From positions 96,743-160,742 of the forward strand of contig CAZBIC010000013.1 of NCBI GenBank assembly GCA_964491875.1: a DNA stretch of 64,000 nt, written 5' to 3'. This document shows positions 25,288 through 34,141 of this stretch, one piece after another; within the stretch, counting starts at the first letter, position 1; each line of letters opens with the position of its first letter. The stretch comes from JADJPG01 sp964491875 (GTDB taxonomy: Bacteria; Verrucomicrobiota; Verrucomicrobiia; Limisphaerales; JADJPG01). The notes under the pieces are model-generated. The model saw only the letters and a list, made by a program, of their open reading frames with translations, had not been told where the DNA came from and did no database searches. The position numbers and the translations under genes are program-made.

Positions 25288-26187
25288 ATGTTCAAGATAC
25301 TCGGCTCCGACGGCAAAGAATACGGCCCCATCGACGCGACGGTTGTCCGCGAATGGATTCGGGAACGCCGCGCCAACGGCAAGACTCGCATTCAATTGGA
25401 AGGCCACGCTGACTGGGTCGAACTGGGCTCGCTCGCTGAATTCGCGCCCGATCTCTCAGCCGCCACCACTCCACCTCCCCTGCCCCCGCGACTGGGCGCC
25501 ACGCCAGCCGGCGCGACTTCCGCCACCGGTCCCAAGACCAGCGGCATGGCCATCGCTTCGCTCGTGTTAGGCCTCGTCGGCTTCTGCGGTGTCACGGCCA
25601 TCATCGGAATGATTCTCGGCTTGGTCTCGCTCATCAAGATTGGGAAGAGCAATGGACAACTCAAAGGCAAGGGGCTCGCGATCTCCGGAATGATTGTCTC
25701 GTCGGTGATGTTCTTCGTCTTTCTCGCGGCGGCCGCCGGAGTCCTCCTCCCTGCGCTCAGCAAGGCCAGGTATCAACGTCAGTATGACCGTCCGCAATAC
25801 TCGGACTGCGGCGTGAATGTGAAAAAGATCGCACTGGCCATCCGCCTCTATGCCGACGAACACGAGGGCAAATGTCCGCCCGCGGCCCAGTGGTGCGACG
25901 ATGTGCTGCCGAATCTCGACGGCCGACAGATCTTCAAATGCCCGCAGCGGCGCGGCGCCGAGAGCGCCTATGGATTCAATGCAAAACTGGCCGGGCGCAC
26001 GTTGTCCGCCATTCCACCGGACACCGTCATTATCTTCGAAACAGACAAAGGCTGGAATGCGACCGGCGGAGAAAGCGAAGTCGTGACGAGCCCACCGCAT
26101 GGACGCAACTTCGTCTTCGGCTTTGCCGACGGCAGCGTGCGCGAAATTCCCAAGGAAGAACTCGCTGAGCTCCGTTGGGAACCGTGA
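25288..26187 (+). CDS. GYF_2 (DUF4339) membrane protein with DUF4190-like and prepilin-like parts
   Basis: 299 aa. Residues 1-55 match the GYF_2/DUF4339 domain (MFKILGSDGKEYGPI, then a VREWIRERRANGKTRI helix and a DWVELGSL end). A Pro-rich linker (56-80) leads to two hydrophobic helices (about 86-115 and 128-155) with an intervening LVSLIKIGKSNGQLKGKGLAISG loop, as in DUF4190. The exterior part (about 165-299) contains VNVKKIALAIRLYADEHEGKCPP and ends with HGRNFVFGFADGSV, the H-x-DG pattern of DUF1559/prepilin-type proteins of the PVC group. It has a paralogue 21 bp downstream. Possible role: envelope protein recruiting proline-rich partners through the GYF-like domain; not established. Confidence 0.85.
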   Translation: MFKILGSDGKEYGPIDATVVREWIRERRANGKTRIQLEGHADWVELGSLAEFAPDLSAATTPPPLPPRLGATPAGATSATGPKTSGMAIASLVLGLVGFCGVTAIIGMILGLVSLIKIGKSNGQLKGKGLAISGMIVSSVMFFVFLAAAAGVLLPALSKARYQRQYDRPQYSDCGVNVKKIALAIRLYADEHEGKCPPAAQWCDDVLPNLDGRQIFKCPQRRGAESAYGFNAKLAGRTLSAIPPDTVIIFETDKGWNATGGESEVVTSPPHGRNFVFGFADGSVREIPKEELAELRWEP

Positions 26188-26208
26188 TTTCCCGCGGACA
26201 CTGAAAAC

Positions 26209-27069
26209 ATGTTCAAGATCATTGGAGGGGACGGAAAACAATACGGGCCGGTCACCGTCGACCAAGTGCGCGAATGGATTACTTCCGGCCGCGCCAACTC
26301 GCAAACCATGGCGCAGCGCGAAGGCGATGCAGACTGGAAACCGCTCGCGCAGTTTCCGGAGTTTGTCGAAGCGTTCAGCGCCGGCGCGAAGCTTCCATCT
26401 CCACCTCCGCCCACACCGGCGAGCGCGCCGATGTTTCCCGAGTCCACCGCGAACGCCGATCAAGTCGCCGGCGCTGCACTCGCGCGCTCCGTTGAAATCA
26501 ATGTCGGGCACTGCTTCGGCCGCGCGTGGGATCTGCTCAAGAGCGACTTCTGGCCGATCGTCGGCATCAGCGCGCTCATACTCCTCGTCAGCAGCGCCGC
26601 GCACGGCTTGCTCAACGGCCCGCTCATTGGCGGATTGCTCTGGTACTTCCTTCGCAAGATCCGTCGCCAGCCCGCCACCATCAATGACGCTTTCGCGGGA
26701 TTCTCCGGATTCGCGACGCCGTTTCTGCAGCTCTTTCTCGGCGCGCTAATTTCCGGGGTACTCGCAGCGTTGGGGCTTCTCGCGTGTCTCCTGCCGGGCA
26801 TCTACCTGCTGGTGGCCTGGCAACTTACGCTCCCGCTGATTCAGGACCGGAAGCTGGCCTTCTGGGACGCGATGGAAGTCAGCCGCAAAGTCATCACCGC
26901 CGACTGGTGGAGCGCGTTCGTGTTCGCGCTCGCGTGCGTTGGCGTGAACTTCGTCGGCGCCCTTTGCTGCGGCGTCGGGATCTTCGTCACATGGCCGTTG
27001 ACGATGCTCGCCCTCGCGCATCTCTACGAAGATCTGTTCGGCGACGCCCCTGCTCAATTGCGCGGTTGA
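26209..27069 (+). CDS. GYF_2 (DUF4339) multi-span membrane protein
   Basis: 286 aa. Residues 1-58 repeat the GYF_2 domain of the preceding gene (MFKIIGGDGKQYGPV, VREWITSGRANSQT, DWKPLAQFPEF). After a Pro-rich linker, residues about 95-280 hold roughly five hydrophobic helices (WPIVGISALILLVSSAAHGL, FLQLFLGALISGVLAALGLL, LLPGIYLLVAWQLTLPLI, WWSAFVFALACVGVNFVGAL, WPLTMLALAHLYEDLF), resembling the DUF975 or glycerophosphodiester-phosphodiesterase membrane-domain type. The adjacent paralogue with 21-bp spacing suggests one operon and joint function. It converges on the PI-PLC gene with a 32-bp gap and no obvious terminator. Confidence 0.85.
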   Translation: MFKIIGGDGKQYGPVTVDQVREWITSGRANSQTMAQREGDADWKPLAQFPEFVEAFSAGAKLPSPPPPTPASAPMFPESTANADQVAGAALARSVEINVGHCFGRAWDLLKSDFWPIVGISALILLVSSAAHGLLNGPLIGGLLWYFLRKIRRQPATINDAFAGFSGFATPFLQLFLGALISGVLAALGLLACLLPGIYLLVAWQLTLPLIQDRKLAFWDAMEVSRKVITADWWSAFVFALACVGVNFVGALCCGVGIFVTWPLTMLALAHLYEDLFGDAPAQLRG

Positions 27070-27101
27070 CGGACCGCCTCCGCACCGCCGCACAAGGCAT
27101 C

Positions 27102-29360
27102 TCAGGGCAGGCTCAAGCGGAACAACTCCTGGGAGTTCGTCGAACCCACGTCGATCTGATTGCGACCATTCACGAGCGTCGGCACTCCGGGGACGGGTTG
27201 CCAGGACGGGCCGGAAGGCTGAGTAGACCATTCGAGCCGGAACGGAGCGGGATGATTCGACCACGAGAGCCGAACCAGGTCAGCACCCAACCGCTGGATG
27301 TCGAGCGCCGGAGTTCCGCTCACGACCCGGAATCGAGTTTCCGTGCGCGCGCCGTCGTCATCACGAACGTTCATCGAAACCTCGAAGTATCCGGATGCCG
27401 GGTATTGATGGTTCAACGTGAAGTTTCTTTCCGTAAGATTCAGCGTGGACCTCGGCGTGCCGTCACCATAGGAGACATCGACCATCCACGAATCCGCACC
27501 GGGATCAACGATGGTGAACTGGCGCGCGAGGGTTTGATCATTCCCCAATGCGATCGCAGGAGGAACATCGATCCGGGGAGCGACGTTGCGGACGATGACC
27601 GTGACTTTTTCGGTGGCACTGGACACGCCGTCGAAAACACCCAGCCACACTTGGGGTGTTGAATCGTCGAGATAGGTGTGAGTGATGGTCGGGTCGTACG
27701 AGTATTGGGTGTCCCACCGGCCGGCACCGTTGAAATCCCAGCGGTATTGCAGGACGTCGCCAGTGGAGTCCGTGCTAAGACCAGCGTCAAAAGTAACAGG
27801 CGATCCTTCGTCCACTTCATACGGTCCCCCAGGATGAGCCACCGGGGGACGATTCGTGCCGCTGGTAGCCCATGCCGTGTAGGAGTAAACGAAGGCTTCA
27901 TCGGCCACGAGTACCGTGGCACTCACAGCTGCATCGAGTTCAGTTGCCCAGTTCCCGACGTCGAACGGCACCCGCTTCACGGCCACGTTCCAGCGGGCCT
28001 GGGGGAAACGAGCTTTGAGCAGCGTTTGAGCTCCTCGTGCGCGGGCGGCGGCGTCTCCGCTCAAGGGAATCAAAGTGTTCGCGGTCCAGTAACCCGCCAG
28101 ATCAAGTGTGGCGAACGAGGGGTCCAGACTACGGCTGCTCACTGCGACGTGGGTGAAGCCATCAATCACATCGGACTGCGCGAACAGTCCATCGGGTTCC
28201 ATCGCCATGCCCCAACTGTCGTCTCCGGGAATTCCGGAAACCAGCACACTCCAATGTTGATCGGGGAGAACGTGTCTCAGGAACCCGCGCAACTGGATGG
28301 CATGGTCGCGGGAACCACCAACTCCCTCGTGAGCGGTGCTGTAGGACATGTCCTTTAGCACCTTGGTAAAATCCGACGCGAACGCGGAGACGTTGGTCGC
28401 AAGCTTCATGTTGTGGGCAATAATTCCCGAGATCATTCCGGCCCCCGGAAAATCCATGCCGAAGAGCCCCGTCGTCCGCCGTTGGTTTCCAGTGAAGAGA
28501 TACCGGAGGTAACGGTAATTCATTCCTTCGTACCCAAGCAGGCCGTTGGCGATGTCGATGGGATACACGCCCCCACTGCTGCCGGTGCTGGAATTCTCAT
28601 AGATGGTTCCCACGTCGCCCGCATCCGTCACCAAAGCCTGTTCGACAATCGCCTCCCACTTGGCCGGCATGTTGAAGGCGGTCAACACGGGACCAGACTC
28701 GTTCTCATCGATGGTATCGGCGTTGATGCCACACCGGCTGCAGTAATCGCCCTCAGCATTCTTTCCCGAGATGATAACAATCTTCCCCCGCACCTGACTG
28801 AGCAGCAGATCCGCCGTAATATTGTTGGTCGGCCTGTAAATCCTGTCCCCCATCCCGCTTTCATCACGATACCATCGAAAGGTGTCCCAGTAGGCTCGTG
28901 TATTCAGGACGGGACCGGGCACACCCGCGTCGCTCAACCACAGCAAAACGGTCTCCGAGGGGTTCTCACTTAGGAACTGATTACAAGTCGCCAGCACGTC
29001 ATCAAAGAGCGCATTCTGGAACAAGAGCCCGTGATGAATGGCGTATCGATCCAGAATATGCCGGGCTCGGATATCGAGATTGCGGATGCCCGCACGAAGC
29101 TGTTCGCGCAGCGGCATGGATTGCGTTTCTGTGGACGGTCCACCGTAAAGCGACATCGTGTCGTGCGTGCCGGGATTGGAAATGATCGAAAGCGGAGTCG
29201 AATCCGGCAACCATTTCATCCAGTTCGGATAGGGAGTTTGCAGGGTGCTCCCCGTATGCACCGCCCGTGAATCCGCGCCAACGAGATCAGCAACAATTAG
29301 ATTCACAACGGTCAGGAACGCGACCGTCATCCACAGCCGAGCGGCCCGAACAGTTCTCAT
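27102..29360 (-). CDS. Secreted PI-PLC X-domain protein with PKD-like domains
   Basis: About 752 aa from ATG 29360, which gives a classical signal peptide (LWMTVAFLTVVNLIVADLVGA). ATG 29393 and ATG 29432 are alternatives; the promoter-like box at 29442-29469 lies so close to 29432 that this start would be nearly leaderless. Residues about 40-380 match bacterial phosphatidylinositol-specific phospholipase C, which cleaves PI or GPI anchors by general acid-base catalysis: SNPGTHDTM (His about 66), LRAGIRNLDIRAR (Asp 96, Arg 98), AIHHG (His about 110) and FLSENPSETVLLWL. The usual catalytic residues all appear present. A PKD-like domain sits at about 499-585 (PPVAHPGGPYEVDEG...YRWDFNG), then another beta domain and a C-terminal module ending ELFRLSLP. 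Target lipid unknown. Confidence 0.88.
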   Translation of the reverse strand: MRTVRAARLWMTVAFLTVVNLIVADLVGADSRAVHTGSTLQTPYPNWMKWLPDSTPLSIISNPGTHDTMSLYGGPSTETQSMPLREQLRAGIRNLDIRARHILDRYAIHHGLLFQNALFDDVLATCNQFLSENPSETVLLWLSDAGVPGPVLNTRAYWDTFRWYRDESGMGDRIYRPTNNITADLLLSQVRGKIVIISGKNAEGDYCSRCGINADTIDENESGPVLTAFNMPAKWEAIVEQALVTDAGDVGTIYENSSTGSSGGVYPIDIANGLLGYEGMNYRYLRYLFTGNQRRTTGLFGMDFPGAGMISGIIAHNMKLATNVSAFASDFTKVLKDMSYSTAHEGVGGSRDHAIQLRGFLRHVLPDQHWSVLVSGIPGDDSWGMAMEPDGLFAQSDVIDGFTHVAVSSRSLDPSFATLDLAGYWTANTLIPLSGDAAARARGAQTLLKARFPQARWNVAVKRVPFDVGNWATELDAAVSATVLVADEAFVYSYTAWATSGTNRPPVAHPGGPYEVDEGSPVTFDAGLSTDSTGDVLQYRWDFNGAGRWDTQYSYDPTITHTYLDDSTPQVWLGVFDGVSSATEKVTVIVRNVAPRIDVPPAIALGNDQTLARQFTIVDPGADSWMVDVSYGDGTPRSTLNLTERNFTLNHQYPASGYFEVSMNVRDDDGARTETRFRVVSGTPALDIQRLGADLVRLSWSNHPAPFRLEWSTQPSGPSWQPVPGVPTLVNGRNQIDVGSTNSQELFRLSLP

Positions 29361-29441
29361 CGAATGAAGACCTGAAGAAACCACGGTGACCATTTGTTGG
29401 TCCCGCCGGGAGCAAAAGGAAGTTTTGAGCATGCCTCCTTC

Positions 29442-29469
29442 TTAAGGAGACGGTGCGGAAAGTTTCGCG
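29442..29469 (-). promoter_or_regulatory. ECF-type promoter candidate of the PI-PLC gene
   Basis: On the minus strand the sequence begins CGCGAAACTTTCCGC and continues ACCGTCTCCTTAA. It aligns without gaps to the site before the kinase gene (33041-33068): 25 of 28 positions are identical. GAAAC (-35-like) and CTTAA (-10-like) are 15 nt apart, typical ECF spacing. It ends 9 bases before ATG 29432 and 81 before ATG 29360. Confidence 0.65.
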
Positions 29470-29530
29470 GAAATCTTCAGCAAAGTTCAGGACGCACTAT
29501 TTCCCACCGAAATACTCCGCAAACGGCGGC

Positions 29531-32500
29531 TCAGGGCTGGCGCAAGCCTCGCACCCGCTGCCACGTATTGCTGAGTTCGATGTTCGTGAGCGGCCGCAGC
29601 GACGTCGTGTCGTCGAGTCCGTGACTGGAAAGCATCTGCGCCCGCGCCAGCAATTCGTCCAGCGTTCCGGACGCTTTGGAGACGTCCCATACGCGCGCCA
29701 GCCCGTCGCTGCAGGAGGTGACGATTCGGTTTCCGTCCGGACTGAACGACGCATGCACCACCCACGCGCCGTGCTTCAGCGGGGGCGTGAGCGCCTCGCC
29801 CGTCGCTGCATCCCAGACGCGGGCTGTCGCATCGCCGGAAGCCGTCACCACCCGCCGACCATCCGGACTGAAAGACACTTCGTAGAGATTGCCGTCGTGA
29901 CGCAGCGGCGGCGTCAATTCGCGACCGGTCTCGGCATTCCAAAAACGCACCGCGTGATCCGCGGCGCTCGTGGCGATCACCTTGCCGTCCGGACTCCACT
30001 CCAACGTCGCGATCCCTGTCGCATGCACCATTTGCACCGGCAGCCAGTTCGTGGTCGCGCAATCCCAGAGCCGCACGGACGCCACCTTGCCAAAATCCAG
30101 CAGCGCAATACGCCGCCCGTCCGGAGAGAACTGCGCCACACTACCGCTGCCACTAAAAGGAATCGGCGGAAAAACCGGCCGGCCCGTTGCAACATCGAGA
30201 ACGCTCCACGACCGCTCGCGTCCGCGGGTGAGCAACCACGTCCCGTCGTGGTTCAACTGCGCCTGTCCACTCATTGCTTTGCCCGGAGCCGTCGCGACGA
30301 GGAGCTGGCCGATCGCGGCGTCCCACACCCGCGCGACGCCGTCCACGGTCACCGTCAACAACCGCTTTCCATCGTGACTGTAACCCGCGCTGAAGAAACC
30401 GTTCGTGTGCCGCAAAACAAACTGCTCGGTGGCGTCGGCCGAATTCCACACATGCAGAATGCCGTCGCCAGAGGTCGTAATGAATCGCCTTCCGTCCGGC
30501 AGGAACGCGCAATAGCTGGCCGTCCCGAAGTGACGCAACGGAGCCGAAGTCGGCTCACCAGTCGCTGTGTCCCAGAGACGTCCGGTGCCGTCCATGCTCG
30601 TGGTGAGCAGACGCGTCCCGTCCGGGCTGAAGTCAGCGTTCGAAATCGCCCGTCGGTGACGCGCCACAAACAGCGTTCCGTCCGAGGACGGCAGTCGCCA
30701 AAGTCGCGCAACACCATTTCGCCCCGCAGTGGCAACGCGCGCACCGTCCGGACTAAATGCTGCGGCGTAAATTCCACCGCCCTCGCGCAACGGAGCAAAG
30801 AGCGGCGTCCCGTTGGTCGCGTGCCAGAGGCGCGCGGTGCCGTCGCGGCTGGCGGTCAGTATCCGATCGTTGTCCCGATTCAACCGCGCCTGACGAACCA
30901 CGCCACGATGCTGAAGTGTGAGCCGAACTTCGCCCCGGAGGATATCCCAGACGCGAGCGACATTATCCTCGCCAGCGATGAGCAACTGGCTTCCGCCGGC
31001 AGCGAAGTTGAAATCCAGCGCCATGCCACGCTGTTTGAGCATCACGGGCGAACGTTCACCAGAGGCCACTTCGAACACATGCACGGCGAGCAGGTAGTCC
31101 GCGCACACCAGCCACGCGCCGTCCGGACTGAACGCCGCCCGCCGCAGCGCGCCATGATGTTTAATGATCGGGAACGCGCGTTCGCCGGTCACCACGTCCC
31201 AAATGATCGCCGTGTGATCTTCGCCAGCCGAGGCGAGATACCGGCCGTCGGGACTGAAGCACACGAAGTTCACGTGCGTGCGGTGTTCCAGCAACGGGCC
31301 AACCGGATCGCCCGTGGCCGCATCGAAGAGTTGCGCGCCATTTTTCACCGGCACTGCGATCAACTTTCCATCGGGACTGAACGTCAGATTGCGCTCGCCG
31401 CGTTCCAGTCGGATAGGCGCACCGATCGGTTCGCCGCTGGCCGCGTCCCAAATCCGTGCCGCATGATCCGCGCACACCGTGGCGACGCGCGTGCCGTCCG
31501 GACTGAACTCCGCGGACTCCAGCGCCCGTGGATGTTCGAACGCCGGAACTGCGTCCTCGCCCGTTGTGACCGAACGGATGCGCACCATCCGATCTCTGCT
31601 CGCGGTGAGAAGTTTCGTCCCATCCGGACTGAACGCCACCGAGACGACGGCATCTCCGTGGAACCAGGTGTGCTCCAACGCGGGCGCATGACGCCACGCC
31701 GCCGCCAGTCGGATCCGATGCATGTCGTCACTCTGTCCCGCCTGCGAATCCAGCCGGGCCGCCTCGGCAAACCACAACGCCGCCGTCAGCGGATCGCCTT
31801 CCTCCGCGAGGCGGTTTCCAGTGGCGACGTTGAGGCGGACTATCTGTTGCCGCCGTTCCTCCGCCTGTTGCGCCAGCTTCCCGCGCGCCGCGGACACCCG
31901 CACGCTCATCACGGTGGAGATGACGGAGATCGCGACCAGCGCGAGCACGAGAAAGACGGACAGCGCCGCCACCGCTGGGTTGCGTCGGGCCCACTTCCCG
32001 ACGCGTTCCAGCGCGCTGCTTGGTCGCGCGTGAATGGGTTCACCCCGTAGCCAGCGTTCGAGATCGTCGGCGAGCGCCTCCGCCGAGCCGTAACGCCGCG
32101 TGGGATCCTTCTCCAGACACTTCAGGCAGATGGTGTCGAGATCGCGATCAATGGGTTGAGTGCTGTCAGCGATGGAGCTGGGTGCCGCCGGATCCGTTTC
32201 CACCACTCGACGCAACACTTCCACCGGCGTGCCTCCGGAGAACGGCGGACGACCGGCCAACAATTCGTAGAAGATCGCTCCCAAGCCATACACATCGGCA
32301 GCCGTCGTCGAATCGCCTGCGCGACCTGACGCCATCTCCGGCGCGATGTAAGCCGGCGTGCCGAGCACGGCCCGCGTCTGCGTCAACTGAACGTCGTGCT
32401 CGATCAATTTCGCGAGACCGAAATCGGTGAGCACCGGCTCCGCGCGGGAATCGAGCAGAACGTTGGCGGGCTTGAGGTCGCGATGGAGAACACCGCGTTG

Positions 32501-33025
32501 ATGCGCGTAATGAACCGTCCGCGCCAGCTTCGCGAGCAAGTTTGCGGCTTCGCGCGGAAGGGGACGCGTTTCAGGGCGGGCAATCTTCGCCGCGAGCGAG
32601 TCGCCTTCGAGGAACTTCATCGCGATGAAGTGCCGTCCCTCGTGAACGCCGATCTCGTAAACGGGCACGATGCCCGGATGATCCAGTCGGGCCGCCGCCT
32701 CGGCTTCGGCGAGGAATCGTTGCACGAATTCCGCGGAAGCCCATTCGCCGCCGAGGAGAAGCTTGATCGCCACCACGCGGTTCAAGCTCGTCTGCCGCGC
32801 GCGATACACGACGCCCATCCCGCCGCGCGCAATCTCCGCGATCAATTCGTAGTCGCCGAACTGCCGCGCCGGGGCCGGGGCCGGTTCAGGTGCGGATTTG
32901 GCGCCGTAGGTTTCGGAAATCCTCACCGCCGTCCCAAGCAAACAGCGCGGGCACAATCCTGCCGGCGCGTTCGCCTTCAGCACGCGACCGCATTTGGGAC
33001 AGTTCGAAGTGGACGTCGGCACCAT
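29531..33025 (-). CDS. Ser/Thr protein kinase with WD40 repeats
   Basis: 1164 aa. N-terminal zinc ribbon (Cys 9, 12, 25, 28: CPKCG...CPRCL), then a Hanks-type kinase (about 58-330) with glycine loop ARGGMGVVYRA, VAIK (Lys 88), HRDLKPANVLL (181-191), DFGLAK (201-206) and GTPAYIAPEMA. Catalytic residues look intact, so an active enzyme is expected. A single transmembrane helix (about 351-372) separates the cytoplasmic kinase from an outer part with a short coiled coil (about 375-420) and about 14 WD40-like repeats (440-1130; FSPDGTKLLTASRD-type units), enough for two propellers. The propellers probably sense or bind a partner outside the membrane. It starts 50 bp after the ECF sigma gene, a known pairing in this phylum, and carries its own candidate promoter (33041-33068). 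Confidence 0.93.
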   Translation of the reverse strand: MVPTSTSNCPKCGRVLKANAPAGLCPRCLLGTAVRISETYGAKSAPEPAPAPARQFGDYELIAEIARGGMGVVYRARQTSLNRVVAIKLLLGGEWASAEFVQRFLAEAEAAARLDHPGIVPVYEIGVHEGRHFIAMKFLEGDSLAAKIARPETRPLPREAANLLAKLARTVHYAHQRGVLHRDLKPANVLLDSRAEPVLTDFGLAKLIEHDVQLTQTRAVLGTPAYIAPEMASGRAGDSTTAADVYGLGAIFYELLAGRPPFSGGTPVEVLRRVVETDPAAPSSIADSTQPIDRDLDTICLKCLEKDPTRRYGSAEALADDLERWLRGEPIHARPSSALERVGKWARRNPAVAALSVFLVLALVAISVISTVMSVRVSAARGKLAQQAEERRQQIVRLNVATGNRLAEEGDPLTAALWFAEAARLDSQAGQSDDMHRIRLAAAWRHAPALEHTWFHGDAVVSVAFSPDGTKLLTASRDRMVRIRSVTTGEDAVPAFEHPRALESAEFSPDGTRVATVCADHAARIWDAASGEPIGAPIRLERGERNLTFSPDGKLIAVPVKNGAQLFDAATGDPVGPLLEHRTHVNFVCFSPDGRYLASAGEDHTAIIWDVVTGERAFPIIKHHGALRRAAFSPDGAWLVCADYLLAVHVFEVASGERSPVMLKQRGMALDFNFAAGGSQLLIAGEDNVARVWDILRGEVRLTLQHRGVVRQARLNRDNDRILTASRDGTARLWHATNGTPLFAPLREGGGIYAAAFSPDGARVATAGRNGVARLWRLPSSDGTLFVARHRRAISNADFSPDGTRLLTTSMDGTGRLWDTATGEPTSAPLRHFGTASYCAFLPDGRRFITTSGDGILHVWNSADATEQFVLRHTNGFFSAGYSHDGKRLLTVTVDGVARVWDAAIGQLLVATAPGKAMSGQAQLNHDGTWLLTRGRERSWSVLDVATGRPVFPPIPFSGSGSVAQFSPDGRRIALLDFGKVASVRLWDCATTNWLPVQMVHATGIATLEWSPDGKVIATSAADHAVRFWNAETGRELTPPLRHDGNLYEVSFSPDGRRVVTASGDATARVWDAATGEALTPPLKHGAWVVHASFSPDGNRIVTSCSDGLARVWDVSKASGTLDELLARAQMLSSHGLDDTTSLRPLTNIELSNTWQRVRGLRQP

Positions 33026-33040
33026 TCGTTCAATCTCATG

Positions 33041-33068
33041 TTAAGCAGCCGGGGCGGAAAGTTTCGCG
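33041..33068 (-). promoter_or_regulatory. ECF-type promoter candidate of the kinase gene
   Basis: Minus-strand sequence CGCGAAACTTTCCGC then CCCGGCTGCTTAA, in the 50-bp gap between the sigma stop (33076) and kinase start (33025). Near-identical to the site before the PI-PLC gene (29442-29469), including the 15-nt spacing between GAAAC and CTTAA. The adjacent ECF sigma factor is the obvious candidate to read it. Confidence 0.65.
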
Positions 33069-33075
33069 TCGGCGC

Positions 33076-33828
33076 TCAATCACTCAGGATATTTAACAGG
33101 TGAGCAATCTCCGTCTCCACTTCGGCGGCGGATTCCACCGTCTGGGCGATCTCGTCGCGCAGAATCTCGCCATAACGCTGGCGGAGCCGGTGGATGCCGG
33201 ACTTCACGGCGGACTCCGAGATACCCAGCCGCGTGGCGGTTTCGGCATACGACTGCACCTCGCCTTCGCCGAGCAGAAACCCTTTCAAGACCTCGAAGCG
33301 TCCCGCGCGGCCGCCGCCGTCGAACTCCGCCTGAAGCTTCTCCATGACTACCGAGAGGATCTGGTGCGCCCACTGTTGCTCGAAGTTCGTCTCGGGCGTC
33401 GAGTCGCTCGCGGGCTCGAGCAGATAGCGGCCTTCAGCATCCTGAGCTTCGAATGACAGCACGCGCTGGCCACCGCCGCGTTTGAGCGCGCGATCGCGAT
33501 CGTGTTCGTTCGCGAGAAAACGGCTCACCGCCGTGAGCAGGAAGGAGCGAAACCGGCCGCGATTGGGATCCGCCGATTCCAGCCAGTTCTTCTCGAGCAG
33601 CCGCGCGAAGAATCCCTGGGTCAGGTCTTCGGCTTGATGTGCATCGTGACCTTTGCGCCGGACGAACGAGTAAACCGGGAACCAGTATTCCTGGCACAAC
33701 CGCTCCAGCGCCGCCGCGGCCGCAGCCTGCTCCGTCCGTCCCGCCGCCAGCACAACGCTCCAATGCGTGGTCGCGAAGTGCGCCGCTGGCTGGTTCTCCC
33801 TTGCGGGACCGTGCGATGTCGTATCCAT
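33076..33828 (-). CDS. ECF-type RNA polymerase sigma factor
   Basis: 250 aa from ATG 33828; the upstream 33888 start would be TTG and is less likely. Sigma region 2 is at about 35-105 (LERLCQEYWFPVYSFVRR, AEDLTQGFFARLLE, RFRSFLLTAVSRFLANEHDR) and region 4 at about 190-235 (YAETATRLGISESAVKSGIHRLRQRYGEIL, a helix-turn-helix). The ~60-residue acidic linker between them (EAQDAEGRYLLEPASDSTPETNFEQQW) and the FATTHWSVVL start are typical of ECF sigma factors found beside WD40 kinases in planctomycetes and verrucomicrobia. No anti-sigma gene lies nearby; control by phosphorylation from the adjacent kinase is a fair inference. It directs RNA polymerase to special promoters, perhaps those at 33041 and 29442. 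Confidence 0.93.
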   Translation of the reverse strand: MDTTSHGPARENQPAAHFATTHWSVVLAAGRTEQAAAAAALERLCQEYWFPVYSFVRRKGHDAHQAEDLTQGFFARLLEKNWLESADPNRGRFRSFLLTAVSRFLANEHDRDRALKRGGGQRVLSFEAQDAEGRYLLEPASDSTPETNFEQQWAHQILSVVMEKLQAEFDGGGRAGRFEVLKGFLLGEGEVQSYAETATRLGISESAVKSGIHRLRQRYGEILRDEIAQTVESAAEVETEIAHLLNILSD

Positions 33829-34141
33829 CCGATGGCTTTTAGCTACCCATGCCGAATCGGGCTCGCCCGTGGAAATTTTGCATTCCAATGAGGTTCACCC
33901 CGCCGGTTCGATGCAATTGATTCTTCCGGTCGTTAGAGTTCGGCGGAGAATGCGGACTGGACCGTCATAAGCCAAGGCGAAAGCCCCCGGTCAAACGCTT
34001 CCATCCACCCATCTGGCGGGCCGATCTGACACCCCCGCCCACGGATGGACTCCGCCTCTTCGTCTTTGCGAAAAAAATTCTCTTTTTGTGAGACAACGCA
34101 AAACAAACGTTTCTGTAGGAGGGAGACCAGCGATCAGTCCG
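33829..34141. other. 313-bp divergent intergenic region
   Basis: No gene recognised. It separates the sigma gene (leftward) from the PpiC operon (rightward). The motif shared by 29442 and 33041 is absent, so the sigma gene does not obviously read its own promoter. An A/T-rich block (34069-34110) may hold the operon promoter. AGGAGGGAG at 34117-34125 is a strong Shine-Dalgarno sequence but lies 16 nt before ATG 34142, longer than usual. Confidence 0.5.

Noticed and set aside
29453..32050. 865-codon plus-strand frame opposite the kinase gene
   Set aside because: Arg-rich low-complexity translation of the WD40-coding strand read backwards.
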